Origin: Magicicada septendecula
Taxonomy: Eukaryota > Arthropoda > Insecta > Hemiptera > Cicadidae
Direction of reading: 5' to 3'
NCBI GenBank assembly: GCA_034769895.1
Contig: JAWRYS010001456.1
Span: 1 to 64,000, forward strand
Length of the DNA stretch: 64,000 bases
Shown: positions 47,946-60,650 of the stretch, one piece after another
How the letters are laid out: the number at the start of each line of letters is the position of its first letter
Position numbering within the stretch: the stretch's first letter is position 1
The notes under the pieces: model-generated
Databases searched by the model: none
What the model saw: only the letters and a program-made list of their open reading frames with translations
What the model was told of the DNA's origin: nothing
Position numbers and translations under genes: made by a program

Positions 47946-50900
47946 TTTTTTTATTAAAAATTGGTCTTTCAAAATTCGGCTTCTGTTCTGCATGAGTGAT
48001 GCTTTACGAGTAATCATATTCAACCGTAATTCCGTCCCTAACGGCAGTTGCTATGGTTACCACTGAAATTTGATTGGCTCAGATTGACATAATCCATTGT
48101 TATCAAAATTTGAATTCTTTTCAAAATCCTTGTACATCTTCTGATTGCTTTTATTCCTCTGTCTTCCCTTCTAATTATTAACTATTATCACTGTTATTTG
48201 TATTTCATTTCATAGATTAATTTGATACCCCACAAGTTTGGGTTATTTTATGTTTTATGATTTTACAATTATTTTAATAGTTACTAATTACATTTCTTTT
48301 TTAATTTAAATCCTTATTATAATATTTTGCTTTAAAAATGATTTACAATTTATCCTTGGTTAGTTATTCGCCTCGGATTTGCTAATTTCTTTGCTAACTT
48401 ATTACAATTTGTAGTTGTTTGTTCTTGACAGTTAGGCATTTTCATAGGCCTAAGTAGCCATTATATGTATTTACTTATTTCATACAAATTATGTCTCTTT
48501 TTAGCTTAATGAGCTTAGCTTTGTTAGTATAATTGGTTGTGTTACTTATTGATGTGTTTTGGCTTGTTGTAGTGTTATGATTATGTTAATATTATTTTAT
48601 ACATCATGAATTGCTAATTATTTACTATCTGGTTTTCTCGTTTACATTTCTTTACTTTCCTACTCATTTAATTTGCCAATAAAAACAATGTGGCCATTAT
48701 TTACTACTTTTGTTCACATAAAATACAACATCTAGGTCTATGATCTGTATAATTCTTCCAGCCATATCCTATTCGTAAACAATTATTTAATAATTATTTG
48801 ATAACATTTGTTTACAGTTCATTTCACTTTATATCATTTTTTTGTGTGATAAACAACATCACCTTTTTTGGACTTACTTTAATAATGATCCCTGGTAACA
48901 TGGGGTGTTTATTGATTTGTTTTAACTTCTTAATTTTTTAAATACTCTTTACTTTCACTCCATGCTAACACTATCTGTTTTCTCTTTCATGGGATTCTCC
49001 CTTTTAACTATAACTGTATTCAATTAAACTTAACAATAATGTTCTTTCTTAATTAATACTGTCTTTATCACTTTTCAGTGTTCATTATACCTTAATTAAC
49101 TGTTTACACTTAATACTATTCTTAACAACTTTCTTAATTACTAATATTTTTCACTGTTAAACCTTTTTGTGTTTCTTATTGATTTACTAAGTGTTTATGC
49201 TTTTATCCTTCACTATTTTTCACCATACAAACATTCTTTGTTATACATTATTCTCATTTAATCCTCACCTTCACTTTTAAATTATTTATTGTTGATTATA
49301 ATTTATTCAGTGTTTTTTTTTTCTTTATCACTTTATTTTGGGATTTTTACACTTCCACTTTTGCACTTCTAAAATGTTTTTGGTTTTAAGTGTTTCTAAA
49401 TGGGTAATCCCTATTATTACTTTCTCACTACCGTACTATCTCTTTCATTACAAATATCATTAACAATGTTAACAATTTTATGTCTCTATTGATTTTAACA
49501 TTACTTCTAACTTTAATATGCAGTGCAACATAATAAATTGCAAAAGTTTCATGATATGATTTTGTATGTGTACAAATTTACATGTAATTTATGTTTGTGA
49601 TGCCCCACGTTGGAAGCGACATTCTATGTTCCCGATAACAAATTGCAAATTTAATTTAATTTAAATTTGTGGAGCCCCACGATCTTGGAGCACCAAATTT
49701 ATGCAACGTTACATATACATAAATAGGCGTGAACGATCTCACGTTCAAGATTGACAAATTCTTTAAACAATATAACATTTAAATTGGGGGTCAGGTGTAT
49801 CTGCAATAAGAACTCTATGTAACTTGAAACGTTAATTAAAATTTATTTGATACTATAAAAAAATATGTGCACATGGCACTGACTTCGATTTTAAAACATT
49901 AGTTATTATTTGTTATTATGCCGTAAGGTTTAAGATATATACATCCTTACTGACTAAATATTCTATGCTACTAATTATTATATAAAAGAAAAATCTCATT
50001 TTCAGACTACTCAGTCTATTAATATGTTTCAAAATATCAATATTTAAATCTTTTTTTCTATATTGTAACGTACTCAAAATATTAATAGTTATTGTTTCTC
50101 AGTACTGTTTTCTCAAATACTAATTGTCTTCATTTAAATGCTTTGTAATCATTTTATATCATATTAATTTGAGCTCTTGTTACGTTAATCGTATTTCTAA
50201 AACATCTATGATTTTAACTCTACTATACAAGAAACATTGCTCTTATTTTTAAATAAAATATTAATGTCTTTAACTGTCTTTGAATTCTTTGTATGATTAA
50301 GATATGAATAAGTTGTCTATCACCTTATTGTCGTCAATCATACTCGATCATTTTTGTTCCATCGGTATTCGTCCTCGTCCCACCACCAGCGTCGGCTGTC
50401 TCTCTCTCTCTGGAACTCTCCTCTTGTCCAGCGTCGTATCTCTCTCTGGAACTCTTCTCTTGTCCAGCGTCGTATCTCTCTCTGGAACTCTTCTCTTGTC
50501 CAGCGTCGTATCTCTCTCTCTGGAACTCTCCTCTTGTCCAGCGTTGTATCTAAATAAATATGCCGTGCTGACGGGCATAAGCTCCCGCTGCACCGTGGAT
50601 GATTCAAGAAAGAGAACCACTGTAGCTTGCGTGTCCTATTTATACCCATGTCTTGGTCGACACCATGCAGTGGTACGAAATCGACATGTTAGAAACTGTC
50701 TCTGGCTTCAGTTCCCCCACTCTTTGTCAAATTCGCAATTTTTTATATTTCTGTGAATTGCAGAGTCCTGTAAGTATACTCTTATACTTATCTTATAACT
50801 ATTTTTACAACACATGTTCACTGTAATTTTGGACATTGCAACTTAACCCTTTCGATTTGTACACAGTTATTTCACTATTGCACTTGTACGGTGTGTCATT

Positions 50901-51532
50901 TTCGCGTGGTTTTCGTACACAGTATTTAGTAAATTTTATTACATTTTATGGTGCTTTTGGATTTTAATTCTTAATTCTAGTTTATGAATAATTACGGAAA
51001 AACAGTAATTGTGCAATTATTCATCTTGGGGTGGCAAACTCGCCTGCAGAGACCTGCGTTCACACACACTAGCAAAATACTGGTGTACACACTTTCAGTT
51101 ACATTTGTGTGTGTGTATGCACGTCGATTCAGGTCGAAACACCTGTTCATATTTTTGTCTGAGCCAAACTTGCAATCCCTGACATGCTTATTTCTAATAT
51201 ATTATTAATTATTTACAGTTTATTAAGTAAATTTAAATTTTTATATTCCATGCTCAGTACATCACTTATTTGTACTGTCGCATTATTCCTCTGCTTGGTA
51301 ACAAAAAAAAATTTAATAAATTTATTTATTACATTTTTTTTTATTTATTTATTTATTATTATTATTTGCAAAAAAATGTAACAAATAATAAAGAATAGTA
51401 TTCGTCATTTCACCCTTAATTGGAGTGTAAACAAATGTCTTACCTCCCCTCTTCGTACGCTCACTGCTCGCGACCTTGTAGTAGGGTGGCTTTACAAACA
51501 GCTGATTTTACTGGTTTCATTGACCTCTGTTT

Positions 51533-51923
51533 TCATGTGTAGAACTTCCTAAATGACGTTGCGTGGAATTTACCAATTTCTTTCTTCTGTATCTCATCAT
51601 ATACGATGAAAGTGTTCTGTCCTACTTGCTGTCTTAATGTATACGGTCCATTATAAAGTCTGAAGAATTTCTTCGCCGTATTATCACTCCGTTTTCCCAC
51701 TGGATTTGCTTTGAGTATCTTTAGAACAACTTTGGTTGTGGATCGCATAATTGGGTACAGTCGGACTGCCTTGGAAAACACATCGATACATACCAATATG
51801 TGCTTCACACCTCGACTTGATCGTGGTAAGGTCCCAGAAAATCCACTGCAATTAGCTCTCCTTTGTTTTCCTTCTGTATACTCTGCATTCCTACATATGC
51901 GTGTAAATTCGGTCCTTAATTTT
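51533..51923 (-). pseudogene. Ty3/gypsy integrase remnant (Y copy 3)
   Basis: Identical in translation to 33440-33830. It has the start of the catalytic core (LIAVDFLGP, HILVCIDVFSKA) joined by deletion to the GPY/F module (FFRLYNGPY). The shared deletion and frameshift confirm that the copies descend from one defective insertion. Confidence 0.85.
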
Positions 51924-52509
51924 ACATTATCTTACTCATACATTCTTACCTTCGCTTCTAATCTTCCTTAGCTCTTTTCTTAACATGACATTACTTTATC
52001 TAATACATTACTTATCAATACATTAACATTCATTACTTTTTATTACATTTCTTTAACATTACCTTTCTGATCGCTACAACTTTCTTGAAATACACTTCCG
52101 TAACAGAATACTCTTTTAGCTTGTAGTGTGTCGCATGATCGGTTACAGAGGAACTGTCTTGGAAAACAACGATATTTTTCTCGAAGTCCTTAATCCTAAG
52201 TAGTCTCTGCCCTTATGACTTTTCACTCTCGCTTTCTTCTGTGTCCTTGTATCTTCAATAAGTGTTCGCTTGATCAGTCGTTCTAACAATTATGGCAATT
52301 ATTGCTCATCTTAATCATTTCTTCATATTTATAACATATCAATAATAACATTCCTTACCATTTCTTCATATTAATAACAACAGTAACATCTTTTACCATT
52401 ACTTTCTTAAATATTTCTCTACAATAGCATTCCTTACCATCAATAATACATTTCTTAATTAACCCTTATATTATTACACATATTATTTCTTATTACTAAT
52501 AATTATTTA

Positions 52510-52836
52510 TTAAGTTCGGTTCGGTGTGTCGTTTAAACTGACACCCCTCATTATACAATTGGTTGTTGTACACAGGAAATTCATTGTGTTCACCCTCGTG
52601 TAGACAATGTCCGCGTTCCATTGTATTATTCCCTCGTTACCTTTCCGTTGCATAGCTGCGACGTTTGTTTTGATCATATAAGTCACCTGTTCATAGAGCA
52701 ATGTTTTCATCTTGCCTGTCGGCCACTTAAAATCTACTCTCTTTCTCTCGTTACAAATGCTTCGCTCTTTCTCAATTCTCTCGTCCCTAGTTTGGTTGAG
52801 TGAACCGACGTGAACAGCTGTCGACGGTTTTTTCAT
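52510..52836 (-). CDS. Unassigned Y internal ORF (copy 3)
   Basis: Same 108-residue frame as 34417-34743, unchanged. Not recognised. Possibly a leftover of gag-pol. Confidence 0.3.
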   Translation of the reverse strand: MKKPSTAVHVGSLNQTRDERIEKERSICNERKRVDFKWPTGKMKTLLYEQVTYMIKTNVAAMQRKGNEGIIQWNADIVYTRVNTMNFLCTTTNCIMRGVSLNDTPNRT

Positions 52837-53325
52837 TCGTCATTTATGATAACCTCTGTAGTTTTCATACTTAGTTATAATTATCGTTATTATAATTATT
52901 GTGCGTATATCTAACATCATACTTAGCACAATTTTGCGTAGTGTTTCGTCTAGATAACTTACTACGTTTCTTGTTATACCTACAGTGATATTTATCTCCG
53001 TAAGTGTAGTGCCTTAAGTGTTTCACCTTATGTGACTTACTAGTGTGTGTGTGACTCACAATTGGAATATCGCTATTAATAAGGTATGTTTTATTAACCT
53101 TTATTTGCTTCTCCTCCTTAATGTTAATTACTTTTTTATAATTATCATTAGTAATTACACATGTATTTTCAGTTTGTATGAATTCTTCACATACTATCTT
53201 TTCACATATTAGCTCCGTTTGTTTATTAATTATTCCACAGACATTTTCTGCGATCGTGTCAATACGTCTGTTTGTATTAACAATTTTTTCGGTTAATTGT
53301 GCATTACTATCAATTATACTTTGTT

Positions 53326-53622
53326 TTATTCAATATTATCAATTTTTAACTCTTCTAAACTCTCTGTAATTTTTATGGTGTCCTGTCTAAAATTTTCGGA
53401 CTGTAGCTCTAATTTATTTTCTAAACTTTCTGTTTGTTTTGCTGATTTATTTTCTAAACTTTCTGTTTGTTTCTTATTAGATTCTTTTAATTCGTCTATT
53501 CTAGCATTTAAATTTTCTGTCTGTTTATTTAAATTTTCTGTCTGTTTTGTGCTTAATTCATCGACCCAGGCACGCATCATCATCTGGAATGCTTCGACGT
53601 CTAAATTTCCTGGAGTCGTCAT
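53326..53622 (-). CDS. Short gag-like coiled coil of element Y, copy 3
   Basis: Same 98-residue product as 35233-35529 (KQTENLN-type repeats), about 160 bases after the PBS-like core at 53781-53788. Probably a truncated gag. Confidence 0.5.
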   Translation of the reverse strand: MTTPGNLDVEAFQMMMRAWVDELSTKQTENLNKQTENLNARIDELKESNKKQTESLENKSAKQTESLENKLELQSENFRQDTIKITESLEELKIDNIE

Positions 53623-56489
53623 GTTGAAGTATTATTAAAATATTTATTTAATAGTAATTCTTTAAAAATTATTATTGATAACCGTTCCCTACTTATTTAT
53701 TTATTTCTGTATTTTTATTAATAGTTATTATTAATACTCATTACAGTTACACCTGTTACATAGACAACTATATTATTTGTGGGCGCCAGCTGTGTGATTA
53801 CACAACAATTAACATTACATTCAGTTACTGTTTAATATAAATAATAATTACATATTATACATTTTTCATTTAACACACTCTTTATATTTTTTTAGAGCAA
53901 CCATTTAGCTACATAAAAAATTTTAATATTTAAATGATGGGGATCGGGTCATACATTCATGATCTACAATTTATGTCACAAATTTTTGTACATAAATTTA
54001 GGCATGTCGTGCCCCACGTTGGAAGCGACATTCTATGTTCCCGATAACAAATTGCAAATTTAATTTAATTTAAATTTGTGGAGCCCCACGATCTTGGAGC
54101 ACCAACTTTATGCAACGTTACATATACATAAATAGGCGTGAACGATCTCACGTTCAAGATTGACAAATTCTTTAAACAATATAACATTTAAATTGGGGGT
54201 CAGGTGTATCTGCAATAAGAACTCTATGTAACTTGAAACGTTAATTAAAATTTATTTGATACTATAAAAAAATATGTGCACATGGCACTGACTTCGATTT
54301 TAAAACATTAGTTATTATTTGTTATTATGCCGTAAGGCTTAAGATATATACATCCTTACTGACTAAATATTCTATGCTACTAATTATTATATAAAAGAAA
54401 AATCTCATTTTCAGACTACTCAGTCTATTAATATGTTTCAAAATATCAATATTTAAATCTTTTTTTCTATATTGTAACGTACTCAAAATATTAATAGTTA
54501 TTGTTTCTCAGTACTGTTTTCTCAAATACTAATTGTCTTCATTTAAATGCTTTGTAATCATTTTATATCATATTAATTTGAGCTCTTGTTACGTTAATCG
54601 TATTTCTAAAACATCTATGATTTTAACTCTACTATACAAGAAACATTGCTCTTATTTTTAAATAAAATATTAATGTCTTTAACTGTCTTTGAATTCTTTG
54701 TATGATTAAGATATGAATAAGTTGTCTATCACCTTATTGTCGTCAATCATACTCGATCATTTTTGTTCCATCGGTATTCGTCCTCGTCCCGCCTCCAGCA
54801 TCGGCTGTCTCTCTTCTCCTCTTGTCCAGCGTCGGCTGTCTCTCTCTCTGGAACTCTCCTCTTGTCCAGCATCGTATCTCTCTCTGGAACTCTTCTCTTG
54901 TCCAGCGTCGTATCTCTCTCTGGAACTCTCCTCTTGTCCAGCGTCGTATCTCTCTCTGGAACTCTCCTCTTCTCCAGCGTCGTATCTCTCTCTGGAACTC
55001 TTCTCTTGTCTAGTGTCGAATCATTAATGGATCTTCTTAAGTAGTGCTGTTATTAATTAAAATGATTGTCTTTACAGCTTAGTTACGTATTTGTACGTAA
55101 CTGGCAAATTTAAACTGTTTATGAAACAAAAATAAATACGCCGTGCTGATGGGCATAAGCTCCCGCTGCACCGTGGATGATTCAAGAAAGAGAACCACTG
55201 TAGCTTGCGTGTCCTATTTATACCCATGTCTTGGTCGACACCCTGCAGTGGTACGAAATCGACATGTTAGAAACTGTCTCTGGCTTCAGTTCCCCCACTC
55301 TTTGTCAAATTCGCAATTTTTTATATTTCTGCGAATTGCAGAGTCCTGTAAGTATACTCTTATACTTATCTTATAACTATTTTTACAACACATGTTCACT
55401 GTAATTTTGGACATTGCAACTTAACCCTTTCGATTTGTACACAGTTATTTCACTATTGCACTTGTACGGTGTGTCATTTTCGCGTGGTTTTCGTACACAG
55501 TATTTAGTAAATTTTATTACATTTTATTGTGCTTTTGGATTTTAATTCTTAATTCTAGTTTATGAATAATTACGGAAAAACAGTAATTGTGCAATTATTC
55601 ATCTTGGGGTGGCAAACTCGCCTGCAGAGACCTGTGTTCACACACACTAGCAAAATACTGGTGTACACACTTTCAGTTACATTTGTGTGTGTGTGCACGT
55701 CGATTCAGGTCGAAACACCTGTTCATATTTTTGTCTGAGCCAAGCTTGCAATCCCTGACATGCTTATTTCTAATATATTATTAATTATTTACAGTTTATT
55801 AAGTAAATTTAAATTTTTATATTCCATGCTCAGTACATCACTTATTTGTACTGTCGCAGCGGGTTAGTTTGCTTTTATAATTAACATTCTTTCATTAGGT
55901 TTCTTTCAATTGTCATTTATTTTATTATCCATTAATTGATAATAATATTTATTTATTACTTAAGTTATTTATTGGTTTCTGTTTCAACCTTACATTGAGT
56001 GTATCATTTCTCCTGCTTTTCTTCTTTATTACTTGTTGTTGTCTTATCATTGGGTTTCCTTTTTATTTATTTCCCTTTATCTTAGGTTTGCTTCTTTTTC
56101 ATTTTCCTCCTTCTTCATTTTCAGTGTACTTCCTTTATATCTTGTTTTTCCATCTTCTCCTTTGGCTTCATTTTAATAAGTGGCATTGAGTCATTCAATT
56201 CCCTCAATTTGTTTCATTTTTGCTTGGTTTCGGTTTTTTCCCTTCTTCCATTTGGTTTGGTTAATCACTTTCTTCTTCATTTGGTTTTATTCTCGTTTGT
56301 TTTTTGTTGTTCCCTTTTTCTTTTGTTTCCTTTGGTTGGGTCAATCACTTGGGTTAGGTCATGTCGTCATTTGGCGTGTCATTGTCTTTTTATTTGCTTT
56401 ATATTAAACATTTTATTTTATATGAATTATTATTTTATATTCAGAATCATCTTTTTTATCCCTGGTATTGGGGTGGCTTATTTGTGTTG

Positions 56490-56492
<3 letters not shown>

Positions 56493-56528
<36 letters not shown>
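56493..56528. repeat. (TA)n microsatellite at the right end of the B array
   Basis: About 17 TA units directly after LTR3. The left edge of the array (7691-7701) is also an AT run, so a short AT target duplication that later expanded is possible. Confidence 0.9.
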
Positions 56529-56531
<3 letters not shown>

Positions 56532-56592
56532 AATAAACTTTTTAAATGTTGTTACTGGGTTTAATTAAGCTCCACATTGGTATGCGCCAATT

Positions 56593-58206
56593 TGTAATAA
56601 ACTATTTGATTACGTTATTAATTATAATTGATGATGTTTAAAAGCTCCACTGTCGGGTTTGTCAATTTTTAATAAATGTATTCTCTCTATTTGGTTGTTT
56701 TTCTTATTTAATTACAGTTTGTAGTTAATTTAAAAAAAAATTAAATTAACTAATTCGATCTGTGTAAGGAAAATGGTTATTATGTTATTGTAGAGGTGAC
56801 CGCCTGCAACTCAATATTAATAAAAAATTTTATTTATTATATCATTGCTGCAACTCTTATGTTGAACATAGTCCTGTGTTGATCAATTACTAAGTGTTTT
56901 ACCAGATAATAACTCTATATTACAGGTATTTTAGTTAATAATCCGGTAATTCTCTCCAACCCTAGTCGGTCCGTATTATTTAAATTAATTCAAATGTGGC
57001 GAAGAGAATACGTTAGTTCGGCACTCTCTCGTTTCCACCAGCTGTCGACAGCAAGCGCTGCTATTCGCAATTGACTTATTTTTATAGGTTAGTTAGTTTC
57101 ACTTGATGGTTTAATCACATTCTTTATCTGTAAATTACTCCCCCATCAAAATACAATACCTATTCTACAATAACACAGAACATCATTACATACAAGAAGG
57201 ATTCTTTATTTATATTGCTTTTTAATTTCCAACAGTATTCTTCACAGTTTATTTGATCGTAATATCGATCGTACAATGCTGAATCGATTTGTTAATGGAC
57301 TAGTACTGTATGATACAACTTAAATATAATTTTTGTTTATCTCTTATCCCAGGGTACGTGCGATTCTTTTAACGATTAGTAAGGCCAGGTAATGCAAAAT
57401 TAAGGTTACTAAGTATTACAAATTGTTATTAATTTAGGCCTATGGTTTTCTTACACCTGTTATAATTTAGTTTTTTTAGTTTAACTTAATTTTTCTTTAC
57501 CTGACCTACTGTACAAATAGTCACTGGCTTATGGCCACTTACATCAATTTTAATTTCCTGGTTTCAATTCATTATATTATTTAGTTCATCATTGAACCCT
57601 TCATTGTTTTTTAACATAACTATAAGAACTACTTGCCAACTTATTAACACTTATTGCCTTCCTGGCCAAGTTTACAAACATTATTTTAAACATCTTCATT
57701 AATCAATTAAAGTAAATTCATTTAACATAATATCATACCTAATACATGTACTTATACTTAATTATTTAAATACAATTTTAACATAAATAAATTGAGTACC
57801 TAGGACTTAGTACTTCCTTAAAGCAACAGCTCCACACTTACTATCCACAAACATAAAATAAATATCCTGTAAACACTATATCATGCTACAGTCCAACACC
57901 AAGTACATTTTATAACACATTAAATATTAATTGAACAGTATATTATACTCAACTCTTACACATTAAACTACTCCCATTAGACACAATGTTTGTGTTTTAC
58001 ATCTCATATTATTCATTACATATTTTAGATTTAGGTACACTTTTGATGTTATAATTACTTAGTAACCTTACTATGTACCTCTAATGCATTCTTCAGGTGA
58101 GATGGGCCCTCTTGTATTTAATCATAACAGGCTTTGGGCATTGTTTTAAATCATATTTACATAGTTTTTTAAGTAACGTCGGGGACCTCAACTCTGTTAC
58201 GTTACA
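56593..58206 (-). repeat. LTR of element C (1.6 kb)
   Basis: On the plus strand it starts TGTAATAAAC and ends GTTACGTTACA. It is bounded by PBS-like sequence on one side and a purine tract on the other. AT-rich, no gene. It is not closely similar to the B LTR except for the TGTAA start. Confidence 0.65.
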
Positions 58207-59459
58207 TAATACTCCCCCTTCGAAAGAAGTTTATTTTGGCTCAATGAAGTTTAGTAAAAATAAACTTATAGTTCGTCCCTGATCAGGTTATCCTTTTACT
58301 CATAGTATTTTTTATTTCTGTTTGGTTATATACCTGTTATTCGGTTAATGGTAATTGCTGTTTTCCTACTCAACTCTCTCTCTTGGAGGCAAATTCATCA
58401 ATTATTTATTTCTCTGGGTAGTGGTACTTCCACATTTTACTTGATAAGGACTGGTCACACTAATCATAAAAAACTTCTTTTAACACTTATTTTCTTATTT
58501 ACTTCTATAAATTCGCTTTCTCAATTAAGCTTCTGTCTGCTATCTTCCTTCTATTTTCTTCATCTATACTTATGGAATCTAATATCACTCTTTTCAGCTA
58601 TTTTATAATTATTATCCCTTAAATATTCAATTTCCCTAACATTTTTCCCTATCCTGTGTGGTGGTACCAGTCGGGTGGCCACTTTTGGGTCCATAACTCC
58701 GCTGTCCATCCTTACACCTTCTGAGACCAGGGGAACATCATCCCTGCTCAGGAAAATTATTGCCGGAACATTTCTACGGTCAATACATTATAATAAAAAA
58801 ACTTATAAGTAGTCGATTAGCGACTAATACTAAACACTTTTGGGATTCTTCATACTGTTGCTGTTTGCATTAAATTATATATTTCCTTTTCTTCTTGATT
58901 CCTTCTTCTTTATCATTAACTAATAGCATATAACATTATTGATAGGCATTATTTTAAAATCCTTTTGACTTTCCTTCTTGTGACATATTTTCTCTGTATC
59001 ATTTCTTCGTATATCATCTTCAATTCCAAGAGATTCTAAATTATTGTTGTATTAATTATTATCCTCCTTCAGCTTCATTGTAGTCATTAAATTATTCGTT
59101 ATTCTTCTTATTTGAGCACATTACCATCAATTGTTTTTATTCATTTATTCTTCTTTTTGTTCCCATAAAAATATTACTTTTTCCTATTATTTCATTTTAA
59201 ATCAATTCTTTATAAATATTATTTAATAATCTGTTCTTACATACTCTTGGTGTTTTACTGTTTATTAAATCAAATTGTTGCGAAATATCTTAAGTAAGTT
59301 GTCCTTACATAGTTTTTGAATTTTGGGGTTTTAGTCTTTTTATTTTAAATTATATTGTTTCGAAATAACTTGAGTAAGTTGTCCTTACGTGCTTTTTGAA
59401 TTTTGGGGTTTTCTTTCCAATGGGTTGCTTGGTCGGTTTCAGAAAATCAGTCCCCTTTT

Positions 59460-59850
59460 TTTCTGGTTGGTTTGGAATCTGTTTAACCGTGGTCCATTAT
59501 TTCCTCTATACTGGTTGTTCGGATCTCTCTAGTGTATAGAGTTATTTCTGTCTTTGTGACATATCTCACTATCATGTAGTTCAGCCATTTTGTTGTTATA
59601 AAATTTTCATTCATGCTGAAGTCTACCATCGTTTTTCGAGCTGATTCTTCCGTACCGTTTCTTAATCTTTCGAATGTATGTATATAATCTCCAGAAGTCC
59701 TCCATGCTCCTCGGTTAGTTTTGGCTTTTTCGGTCCTTCTAATCTATCTGGGAATTCAATTGTGGTTCCCAGATAAACGCGTTATAATGAACGTGTTCGC
59801 TAACACTTCAACTCTAATGTTGCTTTCATCATTGGTCCCACTGTTGAACC
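59460..59850 (-). pseudogene. Gag-like gene remnant of element C
   Basis: The nucleotide sequence from ccgtggtccattatttcctc (near 59486) resembles the 3' end of the B gag ORF (ccgtggtccatcatttcctc at 23709), so the minus strand would end ...IMDHG, as B does. Further upstream it keeps patches of similarity such as tccagaagtcctcc, but frames are broken. No long ORF survives. Confidence 0.55.
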
Positions 59851-60149
59851 AACGAAAGAAAATTTAAGTGTGTCATATGATTCTTGAACTCGATAATACT
59901 GCTCATACTGCCCCCCTCGTTTCTACCGACTGAATTCATCTTTGAATCCAGCACTAATGAAGTCATCTCATGAATTATTTTCTTTAATGTTCTTGAATTT
60001 GTAGTGGAGATTCTTTGAAATTTGTGTACGTGTTGTCTCGTAAGTAAATCACAACTTAGAATTAACTAATAATCCTTTGTTCTAACACTTAAATATGGTC
60101 AATATAGTCTTAAAAGTCACAGAATAAATGCCTTTAAGTACCATAACCT
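59851..60149. other. Unassigned AT-rich spacer
   Basis: Nothing recognised between the C gag remnant and the non-LTR element. It may be the 5' part of the C gag, too diverged to see. Confidence 0.4.
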
Positions 60150-60650
60150 TTGATTTATTCACTGAAGTTTCCATACTATTTTTTTTACTCTGAAGAAAGT
60201 TTGTTGACATAGGAAAAGCAATAATATTAAATCATGGATGATGTTTGAGCTCCTCAGGAAAATAGGAGTCCAGTGTAGATATTGGTGACTAATTTGAAAT
60301 CTGTACAAAAATGAAACTGCTGTTTTCAAAATCAGGAATGAGCACAAAGAAGTAGCAATACAGAAAGGACTCTGACAAGGATGTGGTTTATCTCCTGTTA
60401 CTTTTTAATGTCTATTACAAGACATATTGAATGAGATCCAGAAAAACATAGATACTGGGATAAAATACAAAGAGAGACAGTAAACATTTAATGGTGTGCA
60501 GATGATATTGCTGTAATGACAGAAAGCAAAGCTGATTGTAAAGCCATAATGGCAAGGGTAGAAAATGAATGCAAAGCAAGAATTAAAGGGAAAACTAAGG
60601 TAAGGATCTGTGACAAAGGAAGGGGCTCTACAGTGTGAATAATAATGAAT
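60150..60650 (+). pseudogene. Non-LTR retrotransposon reverse transcriptase remnant
   Basis: The plus-strand translation, with stops and one frameshift near 60490, follows reverse transcriptase motifs in order. DIGKAI..HGWMMFELLRKIGV corresponds to the usual DFEKAFD...W...L..IG. Then come LYKNETAVFKIRNE, KGL(stop)QGCGLSPVTF (the RQGCPLSP motif) and WCADDIAVMTES (the F/YADD catalytic box, here with Cys-Ala-Asp-Asp). It is inactive because of several stops. The C-terminal part lies at 61916-62220 after an interruption. The exact clade is not decidable by eye. Confidence 0.85.

Larger units (their letters stand above)
49524..55858 (-). mobile_element. Element Y, copy 3
   Basis: It occupies the same site as Y copy 2, with the same GCAG/GCGG flanks (49520-49523, 55859-55862) and the same unequal LTRs (49524-51282 and 53791-55858). 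It is 43 bp shorter, mostly one 36-bp unit. Minus-strand content is unchanged: PBS-like core at 53781-53788, gag-like ORF 53622-53326, ORFs 53059-52871 and 52836-52510, integrase remnant 51923-51533. Its presence at the same site shows duplication of the locus, not a second insertion. Confidence 0.82.
41131..56493 (-). repeat. LTR3 of family B (split by X3 and Y3)
   Basis: LTR pieces are 41131-42292, 47946-49523 and 55863-56493. It shares the X and Y insertion sites with LTR2. Its right end reads gtgttgtaac and then runs into (TA)n, so the final CA is lost or blurred. Confidence 0.87.
56529..59850 (-). mobile_element. Element C: degenerate B-like LTR element
   Basis: An LTR (56593-58206) has a purine tract on its right (GAAGGGGGAG on the minus strand, about 58211-58220), marking it as the 3' LTR of the sequence to the right. 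That sequence resembles B internal DNA: 58700-58790 versus 22768-22850 (ctgagaccag.ggaacatcat), 59270-59410 versus the B tandem repeat, and 59460-59800 versus the B gag 3' end. On its left a degenerate primer binding site (56571-56589, minus TGGCGCATACCAATGTGGA) marks it also as the 5' LTR of a unit to the left, now cut short. Confidence 0.65.
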
